Assembly: GCF_033954835.1 (NCBI RefSeq)
Contig: NZ_CP121471.1
Location: forward strand, 3,032,501 to 3,096,500
Direction: 5' to 3'
Source: Thiorhodovibrio frisius
GTDB lineage: Bacteria > Pseudomonadota > Gammaproteobacteria > Chromatiales > Chromatiaceae
Length of the DNA: 64,000 nt
Shown: positions 43,433 through 51,234 of the stretch, piece by piece
Layout: every line of letters begins with the position of its first letter
How positions within the stretch are numbered: position 1 is the stretch's first letter
Position numbers and translations under genes: made by a program
The notes under the pieces: generated by a model
The model's input: the letters and a program-made list of their open reading frames with translations, nothing else
Told to the model about the DNA's origin: nothing
Databases searched by the model: none

Positions 43433-43625
43433 GTCTGTTGAGTTAATGAGAAATATCAGAGACAGGATGTCACAAGAAACCCAAGGTATGTCATGGGCAC
43501 AAGAAAAAGAATATCTCAAGGCGCATAGCGGCACTTTAGATGTCTTGCTTGAAAAGATGCCCAACAAGGCCATCCACCCGACTGCTACAGTCGCTAGCGC
43601 TCCTTCCGCGTCGGGTGATGGCTAA
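43422..43625 (+). CDS. Small partner (probable antitoxin) of the PIN toxin
   Basis: 67 residues, MKIKSVELMRNIRDRMSQE, with a WAQEKEYLKAHSG stretch. Such short helical proteins with an 'IRD.....' motif follow PIN toxins of this type. The last ~22 codons (from PNKAIHPTA) are translated attC sequence, so the natural protein may have been shorter before cassette formation. It starts inside the toxin gene, so translation is coupled. Confidence 0.65.
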   Translation: MKIKSVELMRNIRDRMSQETQGMSWAQEKEYLKAHSGTLDVLLEKMPNKAIHPTATVASAPSASGDG

Positions 43626-43633
43626 CGTCAGCA
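43559..43633 (+). other. attC site 7
   Basis: R'' GCCCAAC (43559-43565), arms GGCCATCCACCCGAC / GTCGGGTGATGGC, R' GTCAGCA (43627-43633). The same R' starts the intact hicB cassette at 48534. Confidence 0.8.
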
Positions 43634-43741
43634 CCAATGGAAGTTTTTTCCATCAAACCACCTCAGGTGCCACATGAAATACAAAGTCGCTCTCCGAAAA
43701 ACAGATGAAGGCTTTAGCGTATCCTGCCCAGGTCTACCTGG
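43626..43741. repeat. 116-bp direct repeat, left copy (start of the hicB cassette)
   Basis: Identical by eye to 48533-48648: from CGTCAGCACCAATGG to GGTCTACCTGG. It contains the cassette core, the leader and the first 22 codons of hicB. The two copies enclose 4,791 bp of foreign sequence. Confidence 0.95.
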
Positions 43742-43787
43742 CCGCGGATACCGTGGTAATTGTAGTACCCGCGCAGCTTCGCATTGA
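43674..43787 (+). pseudogene. Truncated hicB (first 22 codons plus unrelated tail)
   Basis: Begins MKYKVALRKTDEGFSVSCPG exactly like the intact hicB at 48581. After codon 22 the frame runs into reverse-transcriptase fragment DNA and stops after 15 foreign codons. It cannot fold as an antitoxin. It is a by-product of the insertion in the cassette array. Confidence 0.85.
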
Positions 43788-43862
43788 GAGCCGCGAAGAA
43801 CTTGTCCTTGTGCATCCGGCAGTGTGCCCGACACCAGTCTCGAAAGCGAATCGTTGTCCGCA
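43742..43862 (-). pseudogene. Group II intron reverse transcriptase fragment (C-terminal part)
   Basis: The minus strand encodes FRDWCRAHCRMHKDKFFAAL and LNAKLRGYYNYHGIRG, the conserved end of group II intron RT/maturases ('..L..KLRGYYNYYG..'). Only about 40 residues remain, with no start or stop. Its ends coincide with the hicB break (43741/43742) on one side and a transposase fragment on the other. Confidence 0.75.
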
Positions 43863-44123
43863 GGCGTCCATGAGGCTGGGATTGCGCGCAAGCTCGCGTA
43901 ACAGCGACTCGGGACTCTGATGCTGAAACACGATGCCGGCGAGCAGCGAATTCCACATCGCCCGCGCCGGATAGTCATCACGCCCGTGCCCACGCATGAC
44001 CTCAAGGTATTGCACCAGACGCTCATCGGGGAGATGATCAATCGCCAACGTCAGCCGCGAGAGGTCGCTGCGCGCCTCGACGGCATCCCAGGAAAAGAGG
44101 TTCGCTTGCACCATGGCCGCCAT
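43863..44123 (-). pseudogene. Transposase fragment (N-terminal ~87 residues)
   Basis: MAAMVQANLFSWDAVEARSD and a following stretch with LDHLPDERL... DDYPARAMWNSLLAGIVFQHQSPE match the N-terminal region of IS1182/ISNCY-type transposases ('GR.DYP.RAMWN.LLAG.VF.H.S...L.REL.RN'). The catalytic part is absent; after CG at 43863 the sequence switches to the RT fragment. Start ATG at 44123. Clearly a dead scrap. Confidence 0.75.
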
Positions 44124-44222
44124 GGGGTTCTCCTTCTCTAAAGGTCGTCTCGACAGCGACTATGATCCCTTGGCGGCCGCCCTTTTTCATCCCCCTTTAG
44201 CGGCTTTTACGAGGTACAAACC

Positions 44223-44639
44223 ATGACCGATCTGCAACAAAAAGACTGGTGGGGGCGCAACTGGAAGTGGGTTGTACCCTCTGGCTGTGCCGGGTGCCTC
44301 GTCGTCTTCATCGCGTTTTTCTTGATCGTGTTCGGCGCCGTGATCACGTTACTCAAGGAATCACCGGTCTCCCAGGAAGCACTCGGCCAGTTGCAGGCCA
44401 GCCCGGTGGTCACGGCAGCGCTCGGCGCGCCCATCGAAATCGGCGGCGGCATACCTTCCGGAAACGTCAGCACAAGCGGCGGCTCCGGCGAAGCCGACTT
44501 GGCCATCCCGGTCCAGGGCCCCAACGCTAAGGGTACCCTCTATCTCAAGGCCACCAAGAACGCGGGCCGCTGGTCCTTCTCCCTGCTCGAGCTCGCCATC
44601 GAAGAAACCGGAGAACGGATCAATCTCCTTAGCCCCTGA
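44223..44639 (+). CDS. Coa1-family (cytochrome oxidase assembly factor-like) membrane protein
   Basis: 138 residues. One N-terminal membrane helix (CLVVFIAFFLIVFGAVITLL) after a Trp-rich start (DWWGRNWKWVVPSGCAGC), then the Coa1-type domain: a segment containing ASPVVTAALGAPIE, SGNVSTSGGSGEADLAIPV, and GPNAKGTLYLKATKNAGRW. The family is named for a mitochondrial factor but bacterial members have no proven role. No oxidase genes nearby. It is the first intact gene after the scrap at 43742-44123 and lies in the insert that splits the integron. Higher GC than the cassettes. Confidence 0.82.
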   Translation: MTDLQQKDWWGRNWKWVVPSGCAGCLVVFIAFFLIVFGAVITLLKESPVSQEALGQLQASPVVTAALGAPIEIGGGIPSGNVSTSGGSGEADLAIPVQGPNAKGTLYLKATKNAGRWSFSLLELAIEETGERINLLSP

Positions 44640-44702
44640 CCCTCTGGCTCATGGCAAGTCGACTGATGCGGAAAGCCAACCCCCTGCCTGTTACCCAAAC
44701 AG

Positions 44703-46103
44703 CTAGGAACTCGGGGTGGGCAAGAACTTGCTGATCCACAGTCCGAACTGCCTGGCCATTCGGGTCTGCACCAGTATCTTGCCTGGCCCCGTGAAGCGGC
44801 ACACGATAGCTTCTCCCGAGGTCAGTGCCGCGACGATGCCGATATTGGCTGCCTCCAGGCGATAACCCATATTCTTGGACCAGGCGACCAAATAGCCGTT
44901 GTCGACGATCTTCTGCTCCCCTGGCCCCAGATTGAACTCATGGATAGCCCCGTAGGACTCCAGGAACAACAGGCCACGTCCCTCGGCGCCCACCACGAAA
45001 AAACCCTCGCCGCTGAACAATCCCTGGGCCAGGTTCTGTAACTGGGTGTTCACCTGCACTTCCTCGGTGCAGGCCAGGAAACCATCCTTCTGGATGATCA
45101 TCGCCTCGTTGTTCAACTCCACCACCGCGATATCCCCCGGTGACGATGGCGCGAAGTACACCGAGCCCGCTCCCCGGGTAGCGCTGAGGGTCTGGAGAAA
45201 CAAACTCTCGCCGGAAACCATCCGCCCCAGGCCACCGAGGATACCCCCCTCCATCTTGCCCGCCACCTCCACCGTGGGACTCATGGCAACCATGGCGTCG
45301 GACTGGGCTCGGAGTTGACGCCCGGCCGGAAGATCCACCCGGGCCAGGGCATAGGCGCCCCGGTAGAGGATCTCGTAAGTGAGCCCAGCGACACTGGATT
45401 GAACTGGCTGGCTGCCGGTGGGAAGCACCCCGGTGGTGGGGGCCTTGGCCATGGACAGCACTCCCACGGCTCCTACCGCCGAAGCCCTCGACACGGGTGT
45501 GGCTGGCGGTGTCTTTGCTTGATTGGGGGGTGCTTGACTGGGCGATGCTTGACTGGGGGGGTCATCGTCCGCGATATCCACACCGAAGTTTCGCGCCAGT
45601 GGCCCCAGCCCCCCGGCGAAGCCCTGCCCCACGGCCCGGAATTTCCACTGGTTATTGCGCCGGTAGACCTCACCGAGAATCGAGGCCGCGTCCCTCATCT
45701 GGCTAGTGGGGGGGCGAAAGCTCGCCAGCTCCTGACCTTCAGGGTCAAGCACGCGGATATGAAGGCTGCTGGCCGCAGCCAGGGAAACCCGGCCGAACAA
45801 GGTCAGACAAAAGGCGATCTTGTGAACCCGCGCCGGCACCGTGCCTAGACGAATCTGAAACCCCTGACGATCCGGGGCTTGGCCTTGACTGAGTTGCAAC
45901 GAACCACAGCTCGAGCGGGGATTGTTGTAAAAGACGAAATCCTCATCCCCTCCCACCCGCTCGTCCTGGCCCAGCAGAAAAGCGCTGGGGTCGGCATCCT
46001 GGCCACCGGGATGCTCCGGCTCCCAGCCCACCCCTAGGGTGATGCTTTCCACAGCGGGCAGGAGGATGTTAGCTCCCTGCTGTAGTTCCTGGCTCATACT
46101 CAA
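44703..46103 (-). CDS. TerD domain fused to AIM24 domain
   Basis: 466 residues. Residues ~1-180 are a TerD domain (ADPSAFLLGQDERVGGDEDFVFYNN, spread over residues 37-61, then ILGEVYRRNNQWKFRAVGQGF). The acidic GEGDDE calcium loop is altered here (SQGQAPDRQG). A Pro/Ser/Gln/Ala linker (SQASPSQAPPNQAK) leads to an AIM24 domain from ~240: YRGAYALARVDLPAGRQL, KMEGGILGGLGRMVSGESLF, LFSGEGFFVVGAEGRGLLF. AIM24 is a beta-helical fold seen with TerD in stress gene clusters. The start overlaps the upstream AIM24 gene stop by four bases. It links this insert to the Ter operon at the left end of the window. Confidence 0.9.
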   Translation of the reverse strand: MSMSQELQQGANILLPAVESITLGVGWEPEHPGGQDADPSAFLLGQDERVGGDEDFVFYNNPRSSCGSLQLSQGQAPDRQGFQIRLGTVPARVHKIAFCLTLFGRVSLAAASSLHIRVLDPEGQELASFRPPTSQMRDAASILGEVYRRNNQWKFRAVGQGFAGGLGPLARNFGVDIADDDPPSQASPSQAPPNQAKTPPATPVSRASAVGAVGVLSMAKAPTTGVLPTGSQPVQSSVAGLTYEILYRGAYALARVDLPAGRQLRAQSDAMVAMSPTVEVAGKMEGGILGGLGRMVSGESLFLQTLSATRGAGSVYFAPSSPGDIAVVELNNEAMIIQKDGFLACTEEVQVNTQLQNLAQGLFSGEGFFVVGAEGRGLLFLESYGAIHEFNLGPGEQKIVDNGYLVAWSKNMGYRLEAANIGIVAALTSGEAIVCRFTGPGKILVQTRMARQFGLWISKFLPTPSS

Positions 46104-46831
46104 CCACTCCGTCGGTTGGGGATCAGCGGACGCACCCAGGCACCGAAGGCCGAGGGGTTACGGCTCTGGATATAGACCTTGCCCGGCCCCTTGAAGCGAC
46201 ACACCAGCCCCTCCCCGGAGGTGAAGCTGGAGATCCAGCCGCTGCTGGCCTTCTCTAGCTTGTATTGCATGGTCTCTGGCCAGGCCACCAAATGGCCGTT
46301 GTCGATGATCATCTCCTCCCCGGAGGGAATGTCGATCTCATGCACCGCGCCATAGCTCTCGACGAACAGCATGCCCCGTCCTCGGGCCTTGAGAACGAAG
46401 AAACCCTCGCCGCTGAACAAGCCCTTGGTGAGATTCTGGGCGGTGGTGGAGATATCCACGCTCTCGCTGGCAGCCAGGAAGCCATCCTTCTGGATCACAT
46501 AGGGCACCGAGCCATCCAGTTCCACGGGTAACAGATCGCCGGGCTGGGCCGGGGCCAGATGGGCCACCCCAGGGCCACGAGAAGCCCTCAGCGTCTGGAA
46601 GAAGAAGCTCTCGCCGCTCAGCATCCGCCCCAAACCGCCCAGTAGACCACCCTCCATTTTGCCATCCACATCCACCGTGGCATCCATGGCCACCATGGCA
46701 TCGGACTGGGCCTTAACGCTCTGACTCGCCCGGAGGTGAACCTCCAGCATGGCGAAGGCGCCGCGATACAGGACCCGGAAGGTCAGATCCTGCAAGGTTT
46801 GCAGATCGGATGAAGGTGCGGTCATGGCCAT
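46100..46831 (-). CDS. AIM24-family protein
   Basis: About 243 residues from an ATG at 46831 (46825 is equally possible; an earlier ATG at 46882 adds 17 residues without family sequence). AIM24 features closely match the C-terminal half of the next gene: LYRGAFAMLEVHLRASQSV, KAQSDAMVAMDATVDVDGKM, GGLLGGLGRMLSGESFFFQ and LFSGEGFFVLKARGRGMLF. So the two genes arose by duplication. Soluble, no signal peptide. The role is unknown; TerD-associated stress response is inferred from the neighbour. Confidence 0.88.
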   Translation of the reverse strand: MAMTAPSSDLQTLQDLTFRVLYRGAFAMLEVHLRASQSVKAQSDAMVAMDATVDVDGKMEGGLLGGLGRMLSGESFFFQTLRASRGPGVAHLAPAQPGDLLPVELDGSVPYVIQKDGFLAASESVDISTTAQNLTKGLFSGEGFFVLKARGRGMLFVESYGAVHEIDIPSGEEMIIDNGHLVAWPETMQYKLEKASSGWISSFTSGEGLVCRFKGPGKVYIQSRNPSAFGAWVRPLIPNRRSG

Positions 46832-46898
46832 TGCCTGGAATGAAGTGAGGGGACGGGACAGATACCTGGCTGCGCGGTCCACTTTTGGTCAGCATGTT

Positions 46899-47261
46899 CT
46901 ACTTTCCCGCCAAGGGATCGGGGCCGTACTTATTTTCGCCCTCCGTCCCCTTTTTGAAAAGCAAAACCAGACCAAAATAGATGTTGTAGATTGGGATCAA
47001 CAAAAGCCAGTAGTGCGTGCCAGGACGATCCATATCATGGAGTCGTTTGACGGCTTGGAACGCGGCAACGACAGCAATTCCAATTGCCACGATAAGGGCA
47101 ATCGTGAGACTGGTCACGAATGCTGTTTGGGGATCGCTGACAAAGTTACTGACAGCCATGCCGATGCCCGTGCTGACGAGTTGTCCGACGAGTACGATCA
47201 CGAGCACGACCCAGAAGTACTTCGCTCTGTTGTAACGACCTTGCATTGAGAAAAGATCCAT
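46899..47261 (-). CDS. DUF805 family membrane protein
   Basis: 120 residues. Family opening QGRYNRAKYFW, then three or four helices (VVLVIVLVGQLVSTGI, then IALIVAIGIAVVAAF), the conserved RLHDMDRPG motif and the GTEGENKYGPDP tail. DUF805 proteins are common inner-membrane proteins of unknown role, often near stress genes. It lies on the same strand as the AIM24 genes, 68 bp upstream. Confidence 0.93.
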   Translation of the reverse strand: MDLFSMQGRYNRAKYFWVVLVIVLVGQLVSTGIGMAVSNFVSDPQTAFVTSLTIALIVAIGIAVVAAFQAVKRLHDMDRPGTHYWLLLIPIYNIYFGLVLLFKKGTEGENKYGPDPLAGK

Positions 47262-47449
47262 AACTCACTCCGTTCGCTTTGCCACTGTGTTTTTTTCGCT
47301 GGACGTCCGAGGCAGTGGCGCTCCTCAGTTGCCAACCGTCAACCAATCGGCGTGTCGGTCGCGTGCGCGAAGTAAATACTGGTGAGTATTGTTAAAACAG
47401 GCCCGCTCCGGCACCTTGGCCACGGAGCGGACCACTGATAGCTGTGTGC

Positions 47450-47914
47450 TTACTTGATGACGATGGATTCCATAACGGACTGTATTTTTGGATCGTTCTG
47501 ATGATCCTTGCCCATAAGGGAGATGGTAATTTTGGAGCCGTCCTTGAGCGCAGAGTACTGGGACTGGCTTCTGCCGTTGGCCTCATAGGTGGTCTTGTAA
47601 AAGGTCAGACCCTGCATTTCCACCTTCTCGGGTTCCGTGCCTTCGTATCTTTTAACCAGACCGGCCATGGAGTCGAGCAGGTTCTGTTCGGTCATGTTCA
47701 TGCCAGCCTTCTCGATCTGAACCATATAGGTGCCGGCTCCATTATAGGTCTGGATGGTTCCGTTGTTGAAGTCGCTGAATTTCCAACCATCGGGAACCAT
47801 GATGGAAAAGTCAGCCGTTTCCTTCATGGTTCCCTCGGCCGAAGCGTTGCTTATGGTGAAAAAAGACAGGGCTACCAGACACATCGCCATGGAGAATAGG
47901 GTCACTCGCTTCAT
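47450..47914 (-). CDS. Exported DcrB/PsbP-like protein
   Basis: 154 residues. Signal peptide MKRVTLFSMAMCLVALSFF with cleavage near ASA-EG. The mature part has the DcrB/PsbP-like pattern: DFSIMVPDGWKFSDFNNGTI at its start and the final DPKIQSVMESIVIK helix. GKDHQNDPK near the end. A periplasmic or lipoprotein-like fold is inferred; the role is unknown. The ribosome site AGGAGGT (minus strand, ~8 bases before the ATG at 47914) is strong. It is the first gene of the minus-strand group 47914-44703. Confidence 0.75.
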   Translation of the reverse strand: MKRVTLFSMAMCLVALSFFTISNASAEGTMKETADFSIMVPDGWKFSDFNNGTIQTYNGAGTYMVQIEKAGMNMTEQNLLDSMAGLVKRYEGTEPEKVEMQGLTFYKTTYEANGRSQSQYSALKDGSKITISLMGKDHQNDPKIQSVMESIVIK

Positions 47915-48479
47915 AAATACCTCCTGATATTGGTTGACTGCCTAAATTCCGGCCAGGAGAGCTGTAGGCCATCCTGGGAGTTGGAGAAAGGCGCCGTTTG
48001 CTTAGGTGCGGCACTTGCGCGATTGCCGAAACACCAAGCGGGGGCAATTTTATCCTCGGCATGAGCAAATGTCTAACTTTGTCTCGTGAAAGGAAAGCGA
48101 CGGCTCGAGGTGTTCGAGTACATGGAGACATGGTCGGACAATTTTTGGCAGCGCTGATAATGCGGGGTGGTGGGGGATCTCAGCTCGCGGAGAATCGTGA
48201 GTGCTTGCCCGAGGGTGTCGGGGCGGGCGCGGGGGCGCGCCGACGCAGGCGGTCAGTGCCCGGGCGGCGGATTTACAGAGGAAGTTATCGCATTAGGCCC
48301 CGATTACTTGAAGATCACCGTATCAAAGGTCAGGGACGCGCTGGTTTCATAAATATCTTCGAATCAAACGGGTCAGGATGTTGCACTCTACACATCATGA
48401 AGAACAACAAGGTTGGCTAATGGATTTGACAGCGTTTACGAATCTTGTTATGAGGCGGCAGGTAGATCATGGATAAATG
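47915..48479. other. 565 bp without a supportable gene
   Basis: Mixed composition: moderately GC-rich to about 48300, then AT-rich DNA resembling the end of an integron cassette (short frames such as [18 protein letters not shown] at 48421-48477 directly before attC site 8). Short open frames exist on both strands but none has a ribosome site plus a recognisable domain. Probably the right edge of the insert plus a cassette remnant. Confidence 0.5.
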
Positions 48480-48540
48480 CTCTGACAAGCCCATCCAGCC
48501 GACGCCCAAAAAGCGGCGCGGCTGATGGGTGTCGTCAGCA
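48480..48540 (+). other. attC site 8 before the intact hicBA cassette
   Basis: CTCTGAC at 48480 (weak R''), arms CCCATCCAGCCGACGCC / GGCGCGGCTGATGGG, R' GTCAGCA (48534-48540). It resembles attC site 7 in its layout. Confidence 0.65.
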
Positions 48541-48648
48541 CCAATGGAAGTTTTTTCCATCAAACCACCTCAGGTGCCACATGAAATACAAAGTCGCTCT
48601 CCGAAAAACAGATGAAGGCTTTAGCGTATCCTGCCCAGGTCTACCTGG
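48533..48648. repeat. 116-bp direct repeat, right copy
   Basis: Partner of 43626-43741. This copy is continuous with the complete hicB gene and is therefore the original. Confidence 0.95.
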
Positions 48649-48784
48649 ATGCTGGTCACAGGGGAAGACAGAACAGGAAGCTTTAGAAAACATTGCGGAT
48701 GCAATCAATAATTATGTTGCTGTTTCGGCAGAATTGGCCGCAATGGAAGATACTGAACTGCGGGAAGTTGAAGTGGCTGCATAA
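48581..48784 (+). CDS. hicB: HicB-type antitoxin
   Basis: 67 residues: MKYKVALRKTDEGFSVSCPG, then LPGCWSQGKTEQEALENI and NYVAVSAELA. This is the partial RNase-H-like fold of HicB antitoxins ('..eGg.....PgLpGc.sqGdT.eEAl.ni.eAi'). It neutralises HicA and represses the operon in the family. The order hicB-hicA with a 2-bp gap is one of the two usual layouts. Start shown by the identical truncated copy at 43674. It is in a cassette between attC sites 8 and 9. Lacks the extra DNA-binding C-terminus of long HicB forms. Confidence 0.9.
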   Translation: MKYKVALRKTDEGFSVSCPGLPGCWSQGKTEQEALENIADAINNYVAVSAELAAMEDTELREVEVAA

Positions 48785-48786
48785 AG

Positions 48787-48999
48787 ATGCCAAAAATCCC
48801 AGGTGTAAATCACCGCGATGCTGTTCGGGCTTTACGAAAGGCCGGATTCCGCGTGATCCGGGAAAGCAAGCACATCATAATGTCTGATGGCACGCGAATC
48901 CTAACCATTCCGAGGGGAAATCCTGTTGATGCTTTTACACTTGGCGGAATCGCTAAGGATGCAGGCTTGACTGCAGAGCAATTCAAGAAATTTCTTTGA
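48787..48999 (+). CDS. hicA: HicA-type mRNA interferase toxin
   Basis: 70 residues, dsRBD-like fold: HRDAVRALRKAGFRVIRESK, catalytic His in KHIIMSDGTR, then LTIPRGNPVDAFTLGGIAKD and AGLTAEQFKKFL. Cleaves mRNA when not bound by HicB. All parts look intact. The stop is 10 bp before attC site 9. Toxin-antitoxin cassettes are often found in chromosomal arrays, where they may prevent loss of cassettes. Confidence 0.9.
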   Translation: MPKIPGVNHRDAVRALRKAGFRVIRESKHIIMSDGTRILTIPRGNPVDAFTLGGIAKDAGLTAEQFKKFL

Positions 49000-49009
49000 T
49001 GCGAAAAGC

Positions 49010-49076
49010 CGCTAACGCGGTGCTCCAGCCAAAGCCGGTTTCGCTCTCGCTTAACCGGCTGGGCGTGGCGTTTTAC
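49010..49076 (+). other. attC site 9, last of the array
   Basis: R'' CGCTAAC (49010-49016), arms GCTCCAGCCAAAGCCGGTT / AACCGGCTGGGCG, R' GTTTTAC (weak). 67 bp. After it no further attC is evident, so the array ends here. Confidence 0.7.
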
Positions 49077-49252
49077 GAGAAGGTTAGATTGTCCAACGAC
49101 GCGTTTTGCTGGCAAGGCAAGAAGCCTCAGATGCAATTCCCGTTGTTTTCCCATGGCGAGATGCTCATTGCCGATATGTTGGCCTGCGCTTGGAGCCTGA
49201 ATTTGACCAGGGCTTTGGACCGGCGGCACGATTTCACCGACAATCCCGACCC

Positions 49253-50098
49253 ATGATGGACCAAGCACCACCGCTGATTGTCTGGCGCACCGACTGGAAT
49301 GACGACTCGCACGCCGGAAACTCGCTTATGGCGCGCAGTGGCGCTGCGCTCCCGCCGCCGCGCCCCGGCGACCTGCATCTGTGGCGCATTCATGCCGATG
49401 CCGAGTTGCCTGATCTTCAGGCGCGCTGCCAAAGAACCCTGTCAGCAGCGGAACTTGCGCGCGGACAGCGGCTACGCATGCCAAATCTACGCCGGCGGTT
49501 TCTACTCTCGCATTATGCCTGCCGTCGGATTTTTGGCGCTTATCTGGGCTGCGCGCCAGAGGCTATCGATTTTTCCTATTCAGCCACCGGTAAGCCGCGC
49601 ATCAGCGCCCCAGTGATTCGGGCTGGATCTGAGATCGGGTCCGGAGCTGGATCAGGGATTGAATTCAATCTCAGCACCACCGGAGATTTGACACTGCTGG
49701 CTCTGCGCTGGCAGGAGCCTCTTGGCGTCGATGCTGAAATCTTGTGTGAGCGCGGTGATACGCTCGGAATCGCCCGGCGCATGTTTGGCGAGGCGGAAGC
49801 CGAACGCCTGAGCCGACTGCAAGGTGAGGCGCGTCTGCTGGCCTTTTATGCGGCCTGGACGGCGCTGGAGGCGCGGGTCAAGCGCGATGGACGCGGGCTA
49901 CCCGGACATCGTCAGGCGGATGCACCGGAGATTACGGTGGCCCATGCCCGGCCGCGCGGGGATGCCATCTGCGCCATCGCCGGTCGCGCTCTGCCGCCGC
50001 TTGGCGACTGGATCACGCGCGAGTGGATTGCACAGGATTGGCCGGATTTGCAGGACTGGCCGACCATCAGCGGTCGGCCAGCTTTGGAGGTTTATTAG
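49253..50098 (+). CDS. 4'-phosphopantetheinyl transferase, Sfp type
   Basis: 281 residues from the ATG at 49253; earlier in-frame sequence overlaps former attC DNA and is not family-like. Signature residues: GVDAEIL (GVDxE, Mg2+ site) and AWTALEARVKRDGRGL (WxxxEAxxK). The N-terminal HLWRIHADAELPDLQARC and RRRFLLSHYACRRIFGAYLG stretches match the Gsp/Sfp group. It attaches phosphopantetheine to carrier proteins of fatty-acid, polyketide or peptide synthesis. No such synthase is in the window. Convergent with, and overlapping by four bases, the diguanylate cyclase. Confidence 0.92.
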   Translation: MMDQAPPLIVWRTDWNDDSHAGNSLMARSGAALPPPRPGDLHLWRIHADAELPDLQARCQRTLSAAELARGQRLRMPNLRRRFLLSHYACRRIFGAYLGCAPEAIDFSYSATGKPRISAPVIRAGSEIGSGAGSGIEFNLSTTGDLTLLALRWQEPLGVDAEILCERGDTLGIARRMFGEAEAERLSRLQGEARLLAFYAAWTALEARVKRDGRGLPGHRQADAPEITVAHARPRGDAICAIAGRALPPLGDWITREWIAQDWPDLQDWPTISGRPALEVY

Positions 50099-51057
50099 CT
50101 GGCAGCGATGCGCAGCTCGGGCTTGGCGACGGAACTGCGGCCTCCAGCGAGCACCCGGTTGCTACCGGCATGCTTGGCAGCGTACAGGGCGCTATCGGCC
50201 TGATTGTAGAGCTGATCCAGGGTCATGCCCTCGTGATGCATGGCAAGGCCGATGCTGGCACTGACGCGCACCCCGGCTGCCTCTGGCGCCGAGAGTTCAA
50301 TCTCCCCGATCGCCTGGCGAATGCGCTCGGCGCAGTCCATGGCGCTGGTCACATCGGCGCCCGGCACCAGCACGACGAATTCATCGCCGCCCATGCGCAC
50401 GCAGACATCGGACGGGCGGGTGCTTTCGCGCAGCACGCGCGCCACTTGGCACAGCAGGCGGTCGCCCTCGGGATGACCGAACCGATCGTTGATCGGCTTG
50501 AAGCGGTCCAGATCAAGCGCCAGCATGGTCAGCGGACGATGCTGCCGCTCGCTATCAGACAACCAGCGTTCGCCTTGGGTGTGGAGCGCGCGACGGTTGC
50601 CGAGGCCGGTCATGGGGTCGGTCTCGAGTTGCAGGCTCAGTTCGTTAAAGCGCAGCGCGTTGCGCAGAGCTGGCGCTGCCAGTCCGAGCAGGCTTTCGAT
50701 CTTCTCCTGCTCTTGTTCTGAGAAGCGACGGCCGCGAGTCAGGGTGAGGTGGCCCATGGGCTGACCGGCCGAGCCAAGGGTATATTCCACCTGGTGGCGG
50801 TCGACCTTGCCATCGCTCAACTGGCACAGCGGCGCCTCGAATTCGGCAGACTGGTATCTATACTCCCAGGAGCGCAGCGCAACCAACTCGCTCAGGTAAC
50901 CCATGGCGGTACGCACCACATGGTCCAGTTCGAGCGAGGCGGTGATGGCCTGCAAGAACTCGACGCCGTCGATGCTCTCGCGCGGCTGCATTTGCGGCGC
51001 GGCATTAGAGGCAACGAGCGTAAGGTTCGGAGTTTCAGCTTGGATGGCAGCGCTCAT
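50095..51057 (-). CDS. Diguanylate cyclase with N-terminal GAF-like sensor domain
   Basis: 320 residues from ATG 51057 (GAGGG eight bases upstream; an ATG at 51081 would add eight residues). C-terminal GGDEF domain: DPMTGLGNRRALHTQGERW, FKPINDRFGHPEGDRLL, RMGGDEFVVLVPGAD, and an RPSD inhibitory site before GGDEF, all typical of active enzymes with product feedback. Residues ~25-155 show a GAF-like sensor fold without membrane helices, so it senses a cytoplasmic signal. It makes c-di-GMP. Convergent to the phosphopantetheinyl transferase. Confidence 0.92.
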   Translation of the reverse strand: MSAAIQAETPNLTLVASNAAPQMQPRESIDGVEFLQAITASLELDHVVRTAMGYLSELVALRSWEYRYQSAEFEAPLCQLSDGKVDRHQVEYTLGSAGQPMGHLTLTRGRRFSEQEQEKIESLLGLAAPALRNALRFNELSLQLETDPMTGLGNRRALHTQGERWLSDSERQHRPLTMLALDLDRFKPINDRFGHPEGDRLLCQVARVLRESTRPSDVCVRMGGDEFVVLVPGADVTSAMDCAERIRQAIGEIELSAPEAAGVRVSASIGLAMHHEGMTLDQLYNQADSALYAAKHAGSNRVLAGGRSSVAKPELRIAAS

Positions 51058-51234
51058 GATGTTTCCCTCGATGTCTGGCAATTTCGGATTTGCCAGCAGG
51101 GAAGCGATTAGCGTGCCAACTTTATTTATTATTTATAATCAACGTCTTACAAAATTTTACCGAGGAGCGCGTCGAAATTCCGGCAGACGCTTGCCAGATG
51201 TGGCAACCGATTGCCGTCAAAAATTCGGCGGAAT

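Noticed and set aside
48810-49271. Minus-strand frame of 153 codons across hicA and the last attC
   Set aside because: Antisense to hicA and crossing an attC site; no domain visible.
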